Positions 1 to 9,847 of a stretch of 64,000 nt of DNA are shown piece after piece. Made by a program: the position numbers and the translations under genes. Each line of letters starts with the position of its first letter. The stretch's first letter is position 1. The stretch comes from Lacrimispora celerecrescens (lineage in GTDB: Bacteria; Bacillota; Clostridia; Lachnospirales; Lachnospiraceae): assembly GCF_000732605.1 (NCBI RefSeq), contig NZ_JPME01000012.1, forward strand, positions 234,950-298,949, given 5' to 3'. The notes under the pieces were generated by a model. It worked only from the letters and a program-made list of their open reading frames with translations, had not been told where the DNA came from and did not search any database.

Positions 1-178
1 AAACGTGCTGAATTCCGCAATGGTTTTAAAGGCAAAAGAAGATTACGAAAAAATATGCAGCCTTATGGAACAGGGAGTGAAACGGGAAAGCGCAGTTGCA
101 GAATTTGTGACAGAAGAAAATTTTGATCAATGGTACAGGGACACAATGGAGCAGTTGGAAGCGATTATTGGAGAGTAA
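1..178 (+). CDS. C-terminal end of a probable ABC solute-binding protein (partial)
   Basis: An open frame runs from base 2 to the TAA at 176-178 and gives about 58 residues; the start lies outside the window. The end is helical and charged (ENFDQWYRDTMEQLEAIIGE), like the last helices of family 1 extracellular solute-binding proteins. That assignment rests on a short tail and is tentative. The next gene starts 3 bases after the stop, with GGAGAG inside the last codons as its ribosome binding site, so both are probably co-transcribed. This would place a substrate-binding protein next to a cyclic-di-GMP enzyme. Confidence 0.4.
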   Translation, partial: NVLNSAMVLKAKEDYEKICSLMEQGVKRESAVAEFVTEENFDQWYRDTMEQLEAIIGE

Positions 179-181
179 TTT

Positions 182-3157
182 ATGAAGAACAAGAGAAGTG
201 AATCCATTCGCACCCAGCTGCTGGGACCATTGCTGATCCTGCTGGTTTTGCAGGCTGCGGTTATTGCAGGGCTGGTACTGTTTGGCGGAGTTTCCATCAA
301 ATTAAAGAACAATGAAATCCACATATTAAGTGAAAATACAGAAAGCACAAAGCTGGGCCTTGAGAAGGAGACCTTACATCATTGGGTCGTTATGTTTAAT
401 AATTCTGAATTCATAACTGCCGGAATCCAGCAGGTTCTGGACAGTGAGGGACGTAAGTCAAAGGATATCTTTACGGATTATGAACTGAATCGGAAGATCG
501 TTGATAAGGTTATGGAAAAATCCATAGAAATGCTCCATTTAAGCCATGCGACGGGAGTTTTTATGGTCTTAAACGGCCCAGCGGCCATGAACAGTCCGGT
601 TGAAGTGAAAGCAGGCTTTTATATGCGAAATTCCAATTCAGGAGGCTATTTAAAGGATAATTCGTCCCTGCTGATGGAAAGGGGGCTGCCATCCATAGCG
701 GAGAAATACGACATTCCTCTGGATTCTTTCTGGGAACTTGGTTTTCAGGAAGATGAGAATAATAAAGCCGCTTGCTTCTATAAGAAGCCTTATCTTATGG
801 CAGTTCAGAATATGGCTGCCCAGGATGATGCCATGAAATTTGCTTACTTAAGTCCCCCTTTCCGTTTAAGTCCTAAGGATATGCAGGTAATAACCTATTC
901 CATCCCAATCATTCTTAATGACGGCACCGTTGTGGGAGTATGCGGACTGGAAATTACTTTAAACCAGCTTGAACAGATTCTGGGAGAAGATCAGACAAGC
1001 GGAAACTTTGAGGAATGCTGGCTTTTAGGTATCCGGGACAAGAAGACAAAAACCATTGTTCCTGTCGCTTATTCCGGTTATTTATACAATCAGTATTTTA
1101 ACGAGAGCCAAAGGATTGATTATGAGGACAATGAGGAAGAGAGCATCAGTGAGCTGACGTCTTCGGAAGGAACCAAATGGTATGCCAGCATAAAAAGCCT
1201 TGATGTCTATGGAAACAACGGGCCCTTTGAGGAGGAAGAGTGGGTATTAGCCGGTATCGCACGCCAAAAGGATCTGTTGTCTTTTTATAATGCAATCCGG
1301 CGCATGCTTCTTGGTTCCATGGCAGTACCCCTTGTATTCAGCCTGTTGGGGGCGTTTGTCATAGGAAAGATCGTGACGGAACCTATCCGCAGACTGATTG
1401 TGGAATTAAGAGGAAAGTCGGGGAGCAGAGGGCTTTCCCTTAAACGGGTATATATCAGAGAAATCGATGAGCTGACAGAAACCATCGAACAATTAAATCA
1501 GGATGTGGAAAGAGCATCGTCAAAGATTTCAAGTATCCTGGAACATGCCAACATCCTGATCGGCGTATTTGAATTCGAGGAAGAGGCAGACCGTGTATTT
1601 TGCAGCCGCTCTTTGTTTCATATGCTGGACTGGGGCAGCATAGAAGAGCCATACTGTTACATAAAAACAGCGAAATTCAAGAAATACATGGAGAGGACCT
1701 TTACCGGAATTAAGATAAAAGGGGACCGTATTTTGCAGTGCCTGGAGGGCCCGGAAGGGACGCGCTGGGTGGAATTTATTCTGGACGGATCAAAGAAAGG
1801 GACAATTCTTGGCGTGTGTTCGGATGTGACTGCCGATGTAGAGGAAAAGGAAAAGCTGGAGCGGGAGAGAAATTATGACCTTCTGACGGAAATTTACAAT
1901 CGAAGGGCATTCCGGGAACAGGTTGCGGCTGCGATGAAGAAGCAGAAAAAGAACGTCTCTGCACTGATCATGTGGGATCTGGATAATTTAAAATATATTA
2001 ACGATACATATGGGCATGATGAAGGAGACCGGTACATTGTCCTCTTTGCCAACTGCTTAAAGATATTCTCGGAAAAGGGAGGGATCGTAGCCAGATATTC
2101 CGGAGATGAATTTGTTACCTTTATGGAAGCTGACGAAAAGGAAGAAGTCAGAGAGAAAATCCGGGAATTCATGAAGCATATTCAAAAATTCTCACTGAAT
2201 ACGGGAGGGGGATACCAGTTTCCCATCCGTGTTTCGGGAGGGCTTTCCTGGTATCCGGATGATGCGGCAGATTTTGAGACCTTGTTCAGTTATGCGGATT
2301 TTGCCATGTATATGGTGAAGCACAGTGTAAAAGGTGTGGTAAAGGAGTTTGATTTAAACGAATATACCCATAATTCCTACATGCTTGCCGGCAGTGAAGA
2401 ACTTAACCGGATGCTGGACAAAAAAGAGGTTCGTTTTGCTTTTCAGCCAATTGCAACGAGGGAAGGTACGATTTACGGATATGAGTTGCTGATGCGTCCG
2501 AAATTTGCTAATATGAAAGGGATCAGTGAAGTGTTAAATCTGGCAAGAGCGCAGGCAAAGCTTTCCCAGATGGAGGCTCTCACCTGGTTTTCAGGACTTA
2601 AGGCTGTTATGGCGGAGGCTATGGCCGGGCAGCTGGGAACTGACGAGAAGCTGTTTATCAATTCCATTGCAAGCGTATGCTTAACGGAAGAAGAGCAGAT
2701 GGAGCTGGAAGAAACCTACGGAGAACTGCTTCACCGGATTGTTATTGAAATGACAGAAGGTGAACCGGTAAGCCACGATTTCATGCATCGCAAAATCGAC
2801 ATGGCGAGGCGGTGGAAGGGGCAGGTGGCTGTTGATGATTTCGGGACAGGATATAACAGCGAAGCCATTCTCCTGCGTATGAGGCCGGATATCATTAAGG
2901 TGGATATCAACCTGGTAAAACGGATCAACGAAGACCAGAACCGTCAGATCATTTTAAGGAACCTTTTGGATTTTGCAAAGCAAAACAACATAACAGTTCT
3001 TGCCGAGGGAGTAGAAACGCCGGAAGAGCTGGAATTCCTTATGAAATGCGGGGTTTCTCTGTTCCAGGGGTATTATATTTCAAGGCCGCAGATGGAGATC
3101 AGGCCCCTCGACCCCTACATCGTGAGGCGCATGCAGGAGTTTTCAGGAAAAACCTGA
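182..3157 (+). CDS. Membrane-anchored diguanylate cyclase/phosphodiesterase (GGDEF-EAL)
   Basis: 991 residues. A membrane segment at about 10-33 and another at about 374-397 flank an extracytoplasmic sensor region of about 340 residues, probably Cache-like. A HAMP-like linker and a PAS-like stretch with coiled-coil character follow. The GGDEF domain carries SGDEF at 640-644, an accepted active-site variant. The EAL domain has ELL in place of EAL at 768-770, plus DDFGTGYNS at 885-893 and an LAEGVET loop near the end. The protein should make and/or break cyclic di-GMP at the inner face of the membrane in response to an external ligand; which activity dominates cannot be read from sequence. It follows a probable solute-binding protein gene by 3 bases, which could supply the sensed ligand. 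Confidence 0.9.
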   Translation: MKNKRSESIRTQLLGPLLILLVLQAAVIAGLVLFGGVSIKLKNNEIHILSENTESTKLGLEKETLHHWVVMFNNSEFITAGIQQVLDSEGRKSKDIFTDYELNRKIVDKVMEKSIEMLHLSHATGVFMVLNGPAAMNSPVEVKAGFYMRNSNSGGYLKDNSSLLMERGLPSIAEKYDIPLDSFWELGFQEDENNKAACFYKKPYLMAVQNMAAQDDAMKFAYLSPPFRLSPKDMQVITYSIPIILNDGTVVGVCGLEITLNQLEQILGEDQTSGNFEECWLLGIRDKKTKTIVPVAYSGYLYNQYFNESQRIDYEDNEEESISELTSSEGTKWYASIKSLDVYGNNGPFEEEEWVLAGIARQKDLLSFYNAIRRMLLGSMAVPLVFSLLGAFVIGKIVTEPIRRLIVELRGKSGSRGLSLKRVYIREIDELTETIEQLNQDVERASSKISSILEHANILIGVFEFEEEADRVFCSRSLFHMLDWGSIEEPYCYIKTAKFKKYMERTFTGIKIKGDRILQCLEGPEGTRWVEFILDGSKKGTILGVCSDVTADVEEKEKLERERNYDLLTEIYNRRAFREQVAAAMKKQKKNVSALIMWDLDNLKYINDTYGHDEGDRYIVLFANCLKIFSEKGGIVARYSGDEFVTFMEADEKEEVREKIREFMKHIQKFSLNTGGGYQFPIRVSGGLSWYPDDAADFETLFSYADFAMYMVKHSVKGVVKEFDLNEYTHNSYMLAGSEELNRMLDKKEVRFAFQPIATREGTIYGYELLMRPKFANMKGISEVLNLARAQAKLSQMEALTWFSGLKAVMAEAMAGQLGTDEKLFINSIASVCLTEEEQMELEETYGELLHRIVIEMTEGEPVSHDFMHRKIDMARRWKGQVAVDDFGTGYNSEAILLRMRPDIIKVDINLVKRINEDQNRQIILRNLLDFAKQNNITVLAEGVETPEELEFLMKCGVSLFQGYYISRPQMEIRPLDPYIVRRMQEFSGKT

Positions 3158-3175
3158 TTTAATCGTAAATAATGC

Positions 3176-3204
3176 TGGAATTTACGGGACGAGTATGGTA
3201 TAAT
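3176..3204 (+). promoter_or_regulatory. Extended -10 promoter of tig
   Basis: TATAAT at 3199-3204 is preceded by TGG, giving the extended -10 form TGnTATAAT. The -35 candidate TGGAAT at 3176-3181 is weak, with a 17-base spacer. The predicted transcript begins near 3211, which excludes in-frame starts upstream of it and supports the tig start at 3271. Confidence 0.6.
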
Positions 3205-3270
3205 GTTAAATTGAAGTGTAACGCCCTGTTGATTTGGCGGTTCACATATATTTCAAGGAGGAACCCTTTA

Positions 3271-4557
3271 ATGAGTTTACAAGTAGAAAAATTAGAAAAG
3301 AACATGGCAAAATTAACGGTAGAAGTGTCGGCGGAGGAGTTTGATAAGGCTCTTACTGCGGCTTACAATAAGAATAAGGGCAGATTCAATATCCCTGGTT
3401 TCAGGAAAGGGAAAGCTCCTCAGGCCATGGTTGAGAAGATGTATGGAGCAGGCATTTTATATGAAGATGCAGTAAACGAGGCTCTTGACGCAACCTATGG
3501 TGATGCAGCGGAAGAAAGCGGATTGGACATTGTATCCAGACCTGAGATTGACATTGTACAGGTAGAAAAGGGTAAGACCCTGATCTATACGGCAACAGTA
3601 GCTGTTAAGCCGGAAGTAACACTTGGCGAGTATAAGGGAATCGAAGTGACCAAGGCATCTGCTGAAGTGACCGAGGAAGATATTGATTCCGAATTAAAGA
3701 GAGTTCAGGAACAGAACTCCAGACTTGTCTCTGTAGAGGACAGAGCCGTAGAGAACGGTGATCAGACGGTTATCGACTTTGAAGGCTTTGTAGATGGAAA
3801 GACATTTGAAGGCGGAAAAGGTGAGGATTATCCTCTTACCATTGGATCCCATTCCTTCATTGATACGTTTGAAGATCAGCTGATCGGCAAGAATATTGGA
3901 GAAGCGTGTGATGTTAACGTAACCTTCCCAAATGAGTATCATGCAACGGAACTGGCAGGAAAGCCTGCATTATTTAAGGTGACCGTTAAGGAAATCAAGA
4001 AAAAAGAACTTCCTGAGTTAAACGACGAGTTTGCAAGCGAAGTTTCTGAATTTGAAACATTGGAAGAATACAAGAACGACATCAGGGAAAAAGTTGCTTC
4101 AAGAAAAGAGAAAGAGGCAGCAACAGAGAATGAAGATCATGTGGTAGAGAAGATTGTTGAAAATGCTACCATGGAGATTCCTGAGCCGATGATCGACAGC
4201 CAGGTGAACAACATGGTTAACGATTATGCAAGAAGAATGCAGAGCCAGGGCCTGTCTCTTGACCAGTATATGAAATTTACAGGCATGACTCTTCAGTCCT
4301 TAAAAGAGCAGATGAAGCCACAGGCTCTTAAGAGAATCCAGACAAGACTGGTACTGGAAGCTGTTGTGAAAGCAGAGAACATCACTGCATCTGACGAAGC
4401 GGTTGAGAAAGAAATTGCCAGCATGGCAGAAGCTTATAAGATGGAAGTGTCTCTGGTAAAAGAATCTCTTGGAGAGATCGGTATCCAGCAGATGAAGGAA
4501 GATCTTGCAGTTCAGGAAGCAGTAGATTTTCTTGTTGCAGAAGCAAAATTAGTTTAA
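3271..4557 (+). CDS. tig: Trigger factor, ribosome-associated chaperone and prolyl isomerase
   Basis: 428 residues, the usual family length. The N-terminal ribosome-binding domain has the signature GFRKGKAP at 43-50. A central FKBP-type prolyl isomerase domain lies at about 150-240, followed by a helical C-terminal substrate-cradling domain. It binds the ribosome exit tunnel and shields nascent chains. The ATG at 3271 was chosen because AAGGAGG lies 8 bases upstream and because the longer in-frame start at 3172 would precede the promoter. It heads the classical tig-clpP-clpX-lon-engB cluster, separated from clpP by a copy of the dispersed hairpin repeat. Confidence 0.97.
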   Translation: MSLQVEKLEKNMAKLTVEVSAEEFDKALTAAYNKNKGRFNIPGFRKGKAPQAMVEKMYGAGILYEDAVNEALDATYGDAAEESGLDIVSRPEIDIVQVEKGKTLIYTATVAVKPEVTLGEYKGIEVTKASAEVTEEDIDSELKRVQEQNSRLVSVEDRAVENGDQTVIDFEGFVDGKTFEGGKGEDYPLTIGSHSFIDTFEDQLIGKNIGEACDVNVTFPNEYHATELAGKPALFKVTVKEIKKKELPELNDEFASEVSEFETLEEYKNDIREKVASRKEKEAATENEDHVVEKIVENATMEIPEPMIDSQVNNMVNDYARRMQSQGLSLDQYMKFTGMTLQSLKEQMKPQALKRIQTRLVLEAVVKAENITASDEAVEKEIASMAEAYKMEVSLVKESLGEIGIQQMKEDLAVQEAVDFLVAEAKLV

Positions 4558-4615
4558 GAAGTATCCCTTGAATAGATTCCTGGCATTTTGTCCGGAGTCT
4601 ATTCGACTTTGATAA

Positions 4616-4671
4616 GAGATATCCTGCGGGTATCCCTTTACGCCCGGAAAGCGCGGGCAAAATATAGGAAA
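4616..4671 (+). repeat. Dispersed 5'-UTR hairpin repeat, copy 1 (before clpP)
   Basis: Contains the two marks of the family: a small CCTGCGGG-type hairpin followed by GCCCGGAAAGCGCGGGC (stem GCCCG/CGGGC) and an A-rich AGGAAAA tail. It ends about 20 bases before the clpP ATG and has the same orientation as that gene. Related copies are at 5311, 9091, 14310 (minus), 28195 and 44113. Confidence 0.75.
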
Positions 4672-4691
4672 ATCAGACAGGAGGAAGACAG

Positions 4692-5279
4692 ATGAGTTTA
4701 GTACCTTATGTCATTGAATCAACCAGCAAGGGCGAACGCTCTTACGATATTTATTCCAGACTTCTTAAGGAGAGAATCATTTTCCTTGGAGAAGAGGTAT
4801 CCGATGTATCAGCAAGCCTTGTTGTGGCTCAGCTGTTATTTTTAGAGGCAGAGGACCCGGGTAAGGACATCAACCTCTATATCAACAGCCCAGGCGGTTC
4901 TGTTACCGCAGGCATGGCAATTTATGATACCATGAACTTTATTAAATGTGATGTTTCTACTGTTTGTATGGGCATGGCAGCCAGCATGGGAGCATTTTTG
5001 CTGGCAGGCGGAGCAAAGGGAAAACGGTTCGCTCTTCCAAATGCGGAGGTTATGATTCATCAGCCATCCGGCGGAGCAAAGGGCCAGGCCACTGAGATCC
5101 GGATCGTAGCTGAGAATATACTGAAGATAAAGAAGCGTTTAAATGAAATCCTGTCAGCTAACACTGGCCAGCCTTATGAAGTGATTGAACGTGATACAGA
5201 GCGTGACAATTACATGAATGCGGAAGAGGCGAAAGCATATGGCTTGATTGATGATATCATCTACAACCATGACCGCTAA
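4692..5279 (+). CDS. clpP: ATP-dependent Clp protease proteolytic subunit
   Basis: 195 residues, typical length. The serine protease triad is visible: Ser98 in GMAASMGA, His123 in MIHQPSGG and Asp172 in ERDN. The glycine-rich [11 protein letters not shown] loop at 64-74 is also present. It forms tetradecameric degradation chambers that work with ClpX, encoded next. The ATG at 4692 has AGGAGG 8 bases upstream. The leader contains a hairpin repeat; no separate promoter stands out, so transcription probably continues from tig. Confidence 0.98.
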   Translation: MSLVPYVIESTSKGERSYDIYSRLLKERIIFLGEEVSDVSASLVVAQLLFLEAEDPGKDINLYINSPGGSVTAGMAIYDTMNFIKCDVSTVCMGMAASMGAFLLAGGAKGKRFALPNAEVMIHQPSGGAKGQATEIRIVAENILKIKKRLNEILSANTGQPYEVIERDTERDNYMNAEEAKAYGLIDDIIYNHDR

Positions 5280-5310
5280 GCCTTAGGCCCAGGCAGCCAG
5301 GACGATTAAT

Positions 5311-5370
5311 AGGAAACACCCTGCGGGTATCCCTTTATGCCCAGAAAGCAGGGCAATGTATTAGGAAAGA
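5311..5370 (+). repeat. Dispersed 5'-UTR hairpin repeat, copy 2 (before clpX)
   Basis: AGGAAACACCCTGCGGGTAT, then CCCTTTATGCCC, a short loop and GGGC, ending with AGGAAAGA. Same order of elements and same orientation relative to the following gene as copy 1; it ends 13 bases before the clpX ATG. Confidence 0.8.
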
Positions 5371-5383
5371 ATGAGGTGTGTAT

Positions 5384-6685
5384 ATGCCGGTCAGAACAGA
5401 CGACAAGATCCGATGCTCTTTTTGCGGGAAAACCCAGGACCAGGTAAAGAAACTCATTGCCGGTTCCAATAATGTCTACATCTGTGACGAATGCATTGAT
5501 TTGTGCGCAGAGATATTAGAGGAAGAATTTGACAGCCATGAGGATGACGTACCTGATTTTGGTGATATCAACCTGATGAAGCCAAAGGAAATCAAGGCTT
5601 TTTTAGATGAGTATGTCATTGGTCAGGATAACGCAAAAAAAGTATTGTCTGTAGCAGTCTATAACCACTACAAAAGAATTACTTCCAGAAAAAAAATGGA
5701 TGTGGATGTGCAAAAGAGTAATATTCTGATGTTAGGTCCTACCGGCTCTGGTAAAACCTATCTTGCGCAGACGTTGGCAAAGGTCTTAAATGTTCCGTTT
5801 GCCATCGCAGATGCCACCGCCCTTACAGAAGCCGGTTATGTGGGCGAGGATGTTGAGAACATCCTTTTAAAGCTCATCCAGGCGGCTGATTATGACATCA
5901 GCAGGGCAGAGTATGGAATTATCTATATTGATGAGATTGATAAAATAACAAAGAAGTCGGAAAATGTGTCCATTACCAGAGATGTTTCCGGCGAAGGCGT
6001 ACAGCAGGCCCTTTTAAAGATCCTGGAAGGTACGGTTGCAAGCGTTCCGCCTCAGGGAGGAAGAAAGCATCCTCACCAGGAACTTTTACAGATCAATACG
6101 ACCAATATTCTGTTTATTTGCGGCGGCGCCTTTGATGGATTGGAAAAAATCATTGAACGCAGGTTAAGTGCCGGTTCCATCGGCTTTAATGCGGAAATCG
6201 TAGATAAGAACAAGACAGATATTGATGATCTTCTGAAAAAGACCCTTCCTCAGGATCTTGTGAAGTTCGGATTGATACCGGAGTTTATCGGCCGAGTACC
6301 GGTTACCGTATCTTTAGAGCTTCTGGACCGGGAAGCGCTTGTGAAGATTTTAACAGAACCGAAGAATGCTCTGGTTAAGCAGTATCAAAAGTTGTTCGAA
6401 CTGGATGATGTGAAGCTTGAGCTGACCAAAGAAGCAGTTGAGCGGATCGCAGAGCTGGCAGTGGAGAGAAAAACAGGTGCCAGAGGTTTGCGTTCCATTA
6501 TGGAAAGCGTAATGATGGAAATGATGTACGAGATTCCATCTGACAGCAGCATCGGAATCTGCACGATTACCAGGGATGTTGTAGATAAAAAGGGTGAGCC
6601 GGAGCTGATTTACAGGGACACGGCAGTCCCGAGAAAATCACTGGCTCAGAAGTTAAGAAAAGATAAGACAGGCGAGATCGCATAG
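5384..6685 (+). CDS. clpX: Clp protease ATP-binding unfoldase ClpX
   Basis: 433 residues. The N-terminal zinc-binding domain has Cys11, Cys14, Cys34 and Cys37. The AAA+ module has Walker A GPTGSGKT at 118-125, the pore loop GYVGED, Walker B YIDEIDK, the RKHPHQ pore-2 region and the GSIGF loop that docks on ClpP. It unfolds tagged substrates and feeds them to ClpP. The ATG at 5384 has GAGGTG 5 bases upstream, overlapping the alternative GTG at 5378, so the ATG is preferred. A terminator-like hairpin follows the stop. Confidence 0.98.
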   Translation: MPVRTDDKIRCSFCGKTQDQVKKLIAGSNNVYICDECIDLCAEILEEEFDSHEDDVPDFGDINLMKPKEIKAFLDEYVIGQDNAKKVLSVAVYNHYKRITSRKKMDVDVQKSNILMLGPTGSGKTYLAQTLAKVLNVPFAIADATALTEAGYVGEDVENILLKLIQAADYDISRAEYGIIYIDEIDKITKKSENVSITRDVSGEGVQQALLKILEGTVASVPPQGGRKHPHQELLQINTTNILFICGGAFDGLEKIIERRLSAGSIGFNAEIVDKNKTDIDDLLKKTLPQDLVKFGLIPEFIGRVPVTVSLELLDREALVKILTEPKNALVKQYQKLFELDDVKLELTKEAVERIAELAVERKTGARGLRSIMESVMMEMMYEIPSDSSIGICTITRDVVDKKGEPELIYRDTAVPRKSLAQKLRKDKTGEIA

Positions 6686-6703
6686 GTCCCTGCATGAGTC
6701 GGG

Positions 6704-6743
6704 AAGGTGTTACAGCGAGAAAATCTGCTGGAACACCTTTTTG
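6704..6743 (+). terminator. Hairpin with T-run between clpX and lon
   Basis: AAGGTGTT (6704-6711) and CAGC pair with GCTG and AACACCTT (6732-6739), followed by TTTTT. It ends only about 21 bases before the lon ATG, too close for a separate full promoter, so it is probably a partial terminator or attenuator that lowers lon expression relative to clpX. Confidence 0.7.
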
Positions 6744-6763
6744 AATGCAAAGGAGAGAACACA

Positions 6764-9082
6764 ATGGTGGATAAGACAATCACAATGCCAGTTATCGCCC
6801 TGCGAGGCATGACTGTTCTTCCCAAAATGATGCTGCATTTTGATATCAGCCGGACAAAATCCATTGCGGCTGTGGAGAAGGCGATGGTAGGAGATCAGAA
6901 AGTATGTCTGGTTACTCAGAAGAATTCTGAGGAAACCGACCCTGGAATCGAGGATTTGTATCAGGTCGGTACCGTGGCTCTCATCAAGCAGCTGGTAAAG
7001 CTGCCGAATAATGTGATCCGCGTTATGGTAGAAGGTATGGAGCGGGTAGAGCTTTTGACTCTTGACAGCGAGGAGCCCATGCTCATCGGTGAAGTTGAAA
7101 AGACTTTGGAAGCAGATGATTCCATTGATTATATTGCAAGAGAAGCTATGATCCAGATCATAAAAGAAAAGCTGGAGGAGTACGGCAAGGAGAATCCAAA
7201 GATTGCAAAGGAAGTACTTCCGGGTCTTATGGTGCTTGCAGAACTTGGTGAACTTTTGGACCAGACTGCCGTACAGCTTTCCTGGGATTACCGTGTACGC
7301 CAGCAGGTGCTTGAAAGCGCACTTTTAGAGGATCGGTATGCGCTGGTTGTAAGGCAGCTGATGACGGAGATCGAGGTCACAAAGGTAAAACGGGAATTAC
7401 AGTCCCACGTTAAGGAACGGATCGATAAGAACCAAAAGGATTATATCTTAAGGGAGCAGCTAAAGGTGATCCGGGAGGAGCTTGGAGAGGATAACCCTCT
7501 GTCCGATGCAGATGAGTACTTAAAGAAGCTGAAAGCGTTAAAGGCTAATAAAGAGACCAAGGATAAGATTCAAAAGGAGATTGATCGATTTAAGGCGATG
7601 CCCGGTGGAAGTCAGGAAGCCAATGTGGTTCGTATGTACCTTGAGACAGTCCTGGAGCTTCCGTGGAAGAAGCTTTCAAAGGATGATAACAGCATCGCCC
7701 ATGCAGAGGGGATCTTAAATGAGGATCACTACGGCCTTGAGAAGGTAAAGGAGCGGATTTTAGAATATCTGGCAGTCCGTGTGCTGACCAAAAAAGGATC
7801 CAGTCCCATTATCTGCCTGGTAGGACCTCCTGGAACAGGAAAGACTTCCATTGCCAGATCAGTAGCAAAGGCGTTAAATAAGGAGTATGTAAGGATCAGC
7901 CTTGGAGGAATCCGGGATGAAGCGGAGATCCGCGGACACCGGAAAACTTATGTGGGCGCCATGCCCGGCAGGATTGTAGAGGCTATAAGGCAGGCAGGAG
8001 TTAGCAATCCCTTAATGCTCCTTGATGAAATTGACAAGGTCAGCAGTGATTATAAGGGTGATACTTCTTCCGCCCTTTTGGAGGTGCTGGACAGCGAGCA
8101 GAACGTAAAATTCAGGGATCATTATGTTGAGATTCCCATTGATTTATCGAATGTGCTGTTTCTGGCAACGGCCAATACCACGACAACCATTCCGGGGCCG
8201 CTTCTTGACCGTATGGAAGTAATTGAAGTAAATAGCTATACGGAGAATGAAAAATTCCATATTGCAAAGAATTACTTAGTAAGAAAGCAGCGGGAAAAGA
8301 ATGGGCTTAAGCCAAATCAGGTGTCTATATCAGACGAGGCTCTTGAAAAGATCATTCACCACTACACCAGAGAGGCCGGAGTCAGGAATTTAGAAAGGCG
8401 GATCGGAGCTGTTTTCAGAAAAGCTGCAAGAGAATTCCTGGAAGATGGAAAAAAGGCGATTGAGATAAATTCAAACGACTTAGAGAAATATTTAGGCAAG
8501 GAAAAGGTTCTCTTTGAGGATGTAAATGAGGAAGACCAGGTGGGAATCGTAAGAGGTCTTGCATGGACCAGCGTCGGCGGCAACACCCTTCAAATTGAAG
8601 TCAATGTTATGCCGGGAAAGGGAAGCCTTCAGATGACCGGACAAATGGGAGATGTCATGAAAGAATCCGCCCAGACTGCTTTAAGCTATATCAGGTCTGT
8701 ATGCCCGGAATATAAGGTAAAGGATGATTACTTTGAAAAACATGATATCCACCTTCACATTCCGGAAGGTGCCGTACCAAAGGATGGCCCGTCGGCAGGA
8801 ATCACCATGGCAACGGCTATGCTGTCTGCAGTTACAAACCGGAAGGTAAACGCCAAGGTGGCCATGACAGGGGAGATTACTCTTCGCGGCCGTGTCCTGC
8901 CCATTGGAGGCCTTAAGGAAAAAATTCTGGCTGCACGTATGGCTCATGTGGAGAAGGTTCTGGTTCCCGACAGGAACCGCCCGGATATTGCAGAACTGTC
9001 AGAGGAAATCATCGGAGATCTGGAAATCATATATGTGAAGAACATGCCGGAGGTTTTAAAAGAAGCTTTCATCCAGGAATAG
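6764..9082 (+). CDS. lon: ATP-dependent protease Lon (LonA type)
   Basis: 772 residues, normal for LonA. In order: an N-terminal substrate-binding domain and coiled coil, an AAA+ domain with Walker A GPPGTGKT at 354-361 and the LLDEIDK Walker B, and a C-terminal protease domain. The catalytic Ser677 lies in PKDGPSAG and Lys720 in [10 protein letters not shown], the canonical 43-residue spacing. It degrades damaged and regulatory proteins in the cytoplasm. The ATG at 6764 is preceded by AAAGGAGAG; an upstream in-frame start at 6707 would fall inside the terminator-like hairpin. Confidence 0.97.
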   Translation: MVDKTITMPVIALRGMTVLPKMMLHFDISRTKSIAAVEKAMVGDQKVCLVTQKNSEETDPGIEDLYQVGTVALIKQLVKLPNNVIRVMVEGMERVELLTLDSEEPMLIGEVEKTLEADDSIDYIAREAMIQIIKEKLEEYGKENPKIAKEVLPGLMVLAELGELLDQTAVQLSWDYRVRQQVLESALLEDRYALVVRQLMTEIEVTKVKRELQSHVKERIDKNQKDYILREQLKVIREELGEDNPLSDADEYLKKLKALKANKETKDKIQKEIDRFKAMPGGSQEANVVRMYLETVLELPWKKLSKDDNSIAHAEGILNEDHYGLEKVKERILEYLAVRVLTKKGSSPIICLVGPPGTGKTSIARSVAKALNKEYVRISLGGIRDEAEIRGHRKTYVGAMPGRIVEAIRQAGVSNPLMLLDEIDKVSSDYKGDTSSALLEVLDSEQNVKFRDHYVEIPIDLSNVLFLATANTTTTIPGPLLDRMEVIEVNSYTENEKFHIAKNYLVRKQREKNGLKPNQVSISDEALEKIIHHYTREAGVRNLERRIGAVFRKAAREFLEDGKKAIEINSNDLEKYLGKEKVLFEDVNEEDQVGIVRGLAWTSVGGNTLQIEVNVMPGKGSLQMTGQMGDVMKESAQTALSYIRSVCPEYKVKDDYFEKHDIHLHIPEGAVPKDGPSAGITMATAMLSAVTNRKVNAKVAMTGEITLRGRVLPIGGLKEKILAARMAHVEKVLVPDRNRPDIAELSEEIIGDLEIIYVKNMPEVLKEAFIQE

Positions 9083-9090
9083 AAGCATAA

Positions 9091-9177
9091 GTATGCCCAA
9101 AAAGCATGGGCAGGAAAGAGGAAATACCCTTCGGGTATACCTTTATGCCCAGAGAACATGGGCAGGAAAGAGGAAAC
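9091..9177 (+). repeat. Dispersed 5'-UTR hairpin repeat, copy 3 (double unit, before engB)
   Basis: The most complete copy. It has a GCCC-A-rich-GGGC hairpin with AGGAAAGAGGAAA, then the TACCCTTCGGGTA hairpin, then a second GCCC-GGGC hairpin with the same AGGAAAGAGGAAA tail. The tail ends 3 bases before the engB ATG and appears to supply its ribosome binding site. This copy suggests that the unit can duplicate in tandem. Confidence 0.85.
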
Positions 9178-9180
9178 CAT

Positions 9181-9780
9181 ATGATCATTAAATCAGTTGA
9201 GCTGGAGACTGTGTGTGGAATAACCAGTAAGCTTCCGGAGAATACAAAGCCGGAGTTTGCCTTTGCGGGCAAATCCAATGTGGGAAAATCTTCTCTCATA
9301 AATGCCCTGATGAACCGCAAATCCTTTGCCAGAACCTCGTCCCAGCCGGGGAAGACTCAAACCATTAACTTTTATAACATCAATGATGCTTTATACTATG
9401 TGGATCTTCCTGGTTACGGATATGCCAAGGTATCATTGGAAGTGAAAGCAAAGTGGGGGAAAATGATAGAAAACTATCTTCATAAGTCCTCCATGCTCCG
9501 TTGCGTGTTTTTGCTGATCGATATCCGCCACGAACCATCGGAAAATGATAAGACCATGTACGATTGGATCGTACACAATGGCTACCAGCCAATCATCATT
9601 GCAACCAAACTGGACAAGCTCAAGAGAAGCCAGGTGCAGAAAGCGTTAAAAGTTCTTCGCACAGGGCTTGGGATCGGAAGTGATGTAACAGTGATTCCTT
9701 TTTCTGCAGAGACCAAGCAGGGCAGGGAAGAAATATGGGACTTAATTTCAGAATCCGTAAATAGTCTTGACAAGGAGTAA
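9181..9780 (+). CDS. engB: Ribosome biogenesis GTPase EngB/YsxC/YihA
   Basis: 199 residues. G1 GKSNVGKSS is at 30-38, a TQT switch I region follows, G3 is DLPGYG and G4 is TKLDK. This small TRAFAC-class GTPase assists maturation of the 50S subunit and is usually essential. Its position after lon is conserved in Firmicutes. The ATG at 9181 was chosen over an in-frame start at 9106 because the longer version would be translated from within the repeat. The next promoter overlaps its stop codon. Confidence 0.96.
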   Translation: MIIKSVELETVCGITSKLPENTKPEFAFAGKSNVGKSSLINALMNRKSFARTSSQPGKTQTINFYNINDALYYVDLPGYGYAKVSLEVKAKWGKMIENYLHKSSMLRCVFLLIDIRHEPSENDKTMYDWIVHNGYQPIIIATKLDKLKRSQVQKALKVLRTGLGIGSDVTVIPFSAETKQGREEIWDLISESVNSLDKE

Positions 9781-9795
9781 AAATCTTTTTATAAT
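9767..9795 (+). promoter_or_regulatory. Consensus sigma-A promoter of the amino acid importer operon
   Basis: TTGACA at 9767-9772, a 17-base spacer and TATAAT at 9790-9795: a perfect match to the housekeeping consensus. The -35 and part of the spacer lie inside the last codons and stop of engB. A short imperfect hairpin follows in the leader of the solute-binding protein gene. Confidence 0.85.
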
Positions 9796-9847
9796 GAACC
9801 TATTTATTACATAGAGTTCATCTAGGTAGGAAGAGGAGAAAACAGTT

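Noticed and set aside
3172..3270. Longer trigger factor with 33 extra N-terminal residues
   Set aside because: The start would lie upstream of the -10 promoter element, and the ATG at 3271 has a strong AAGGAGG.
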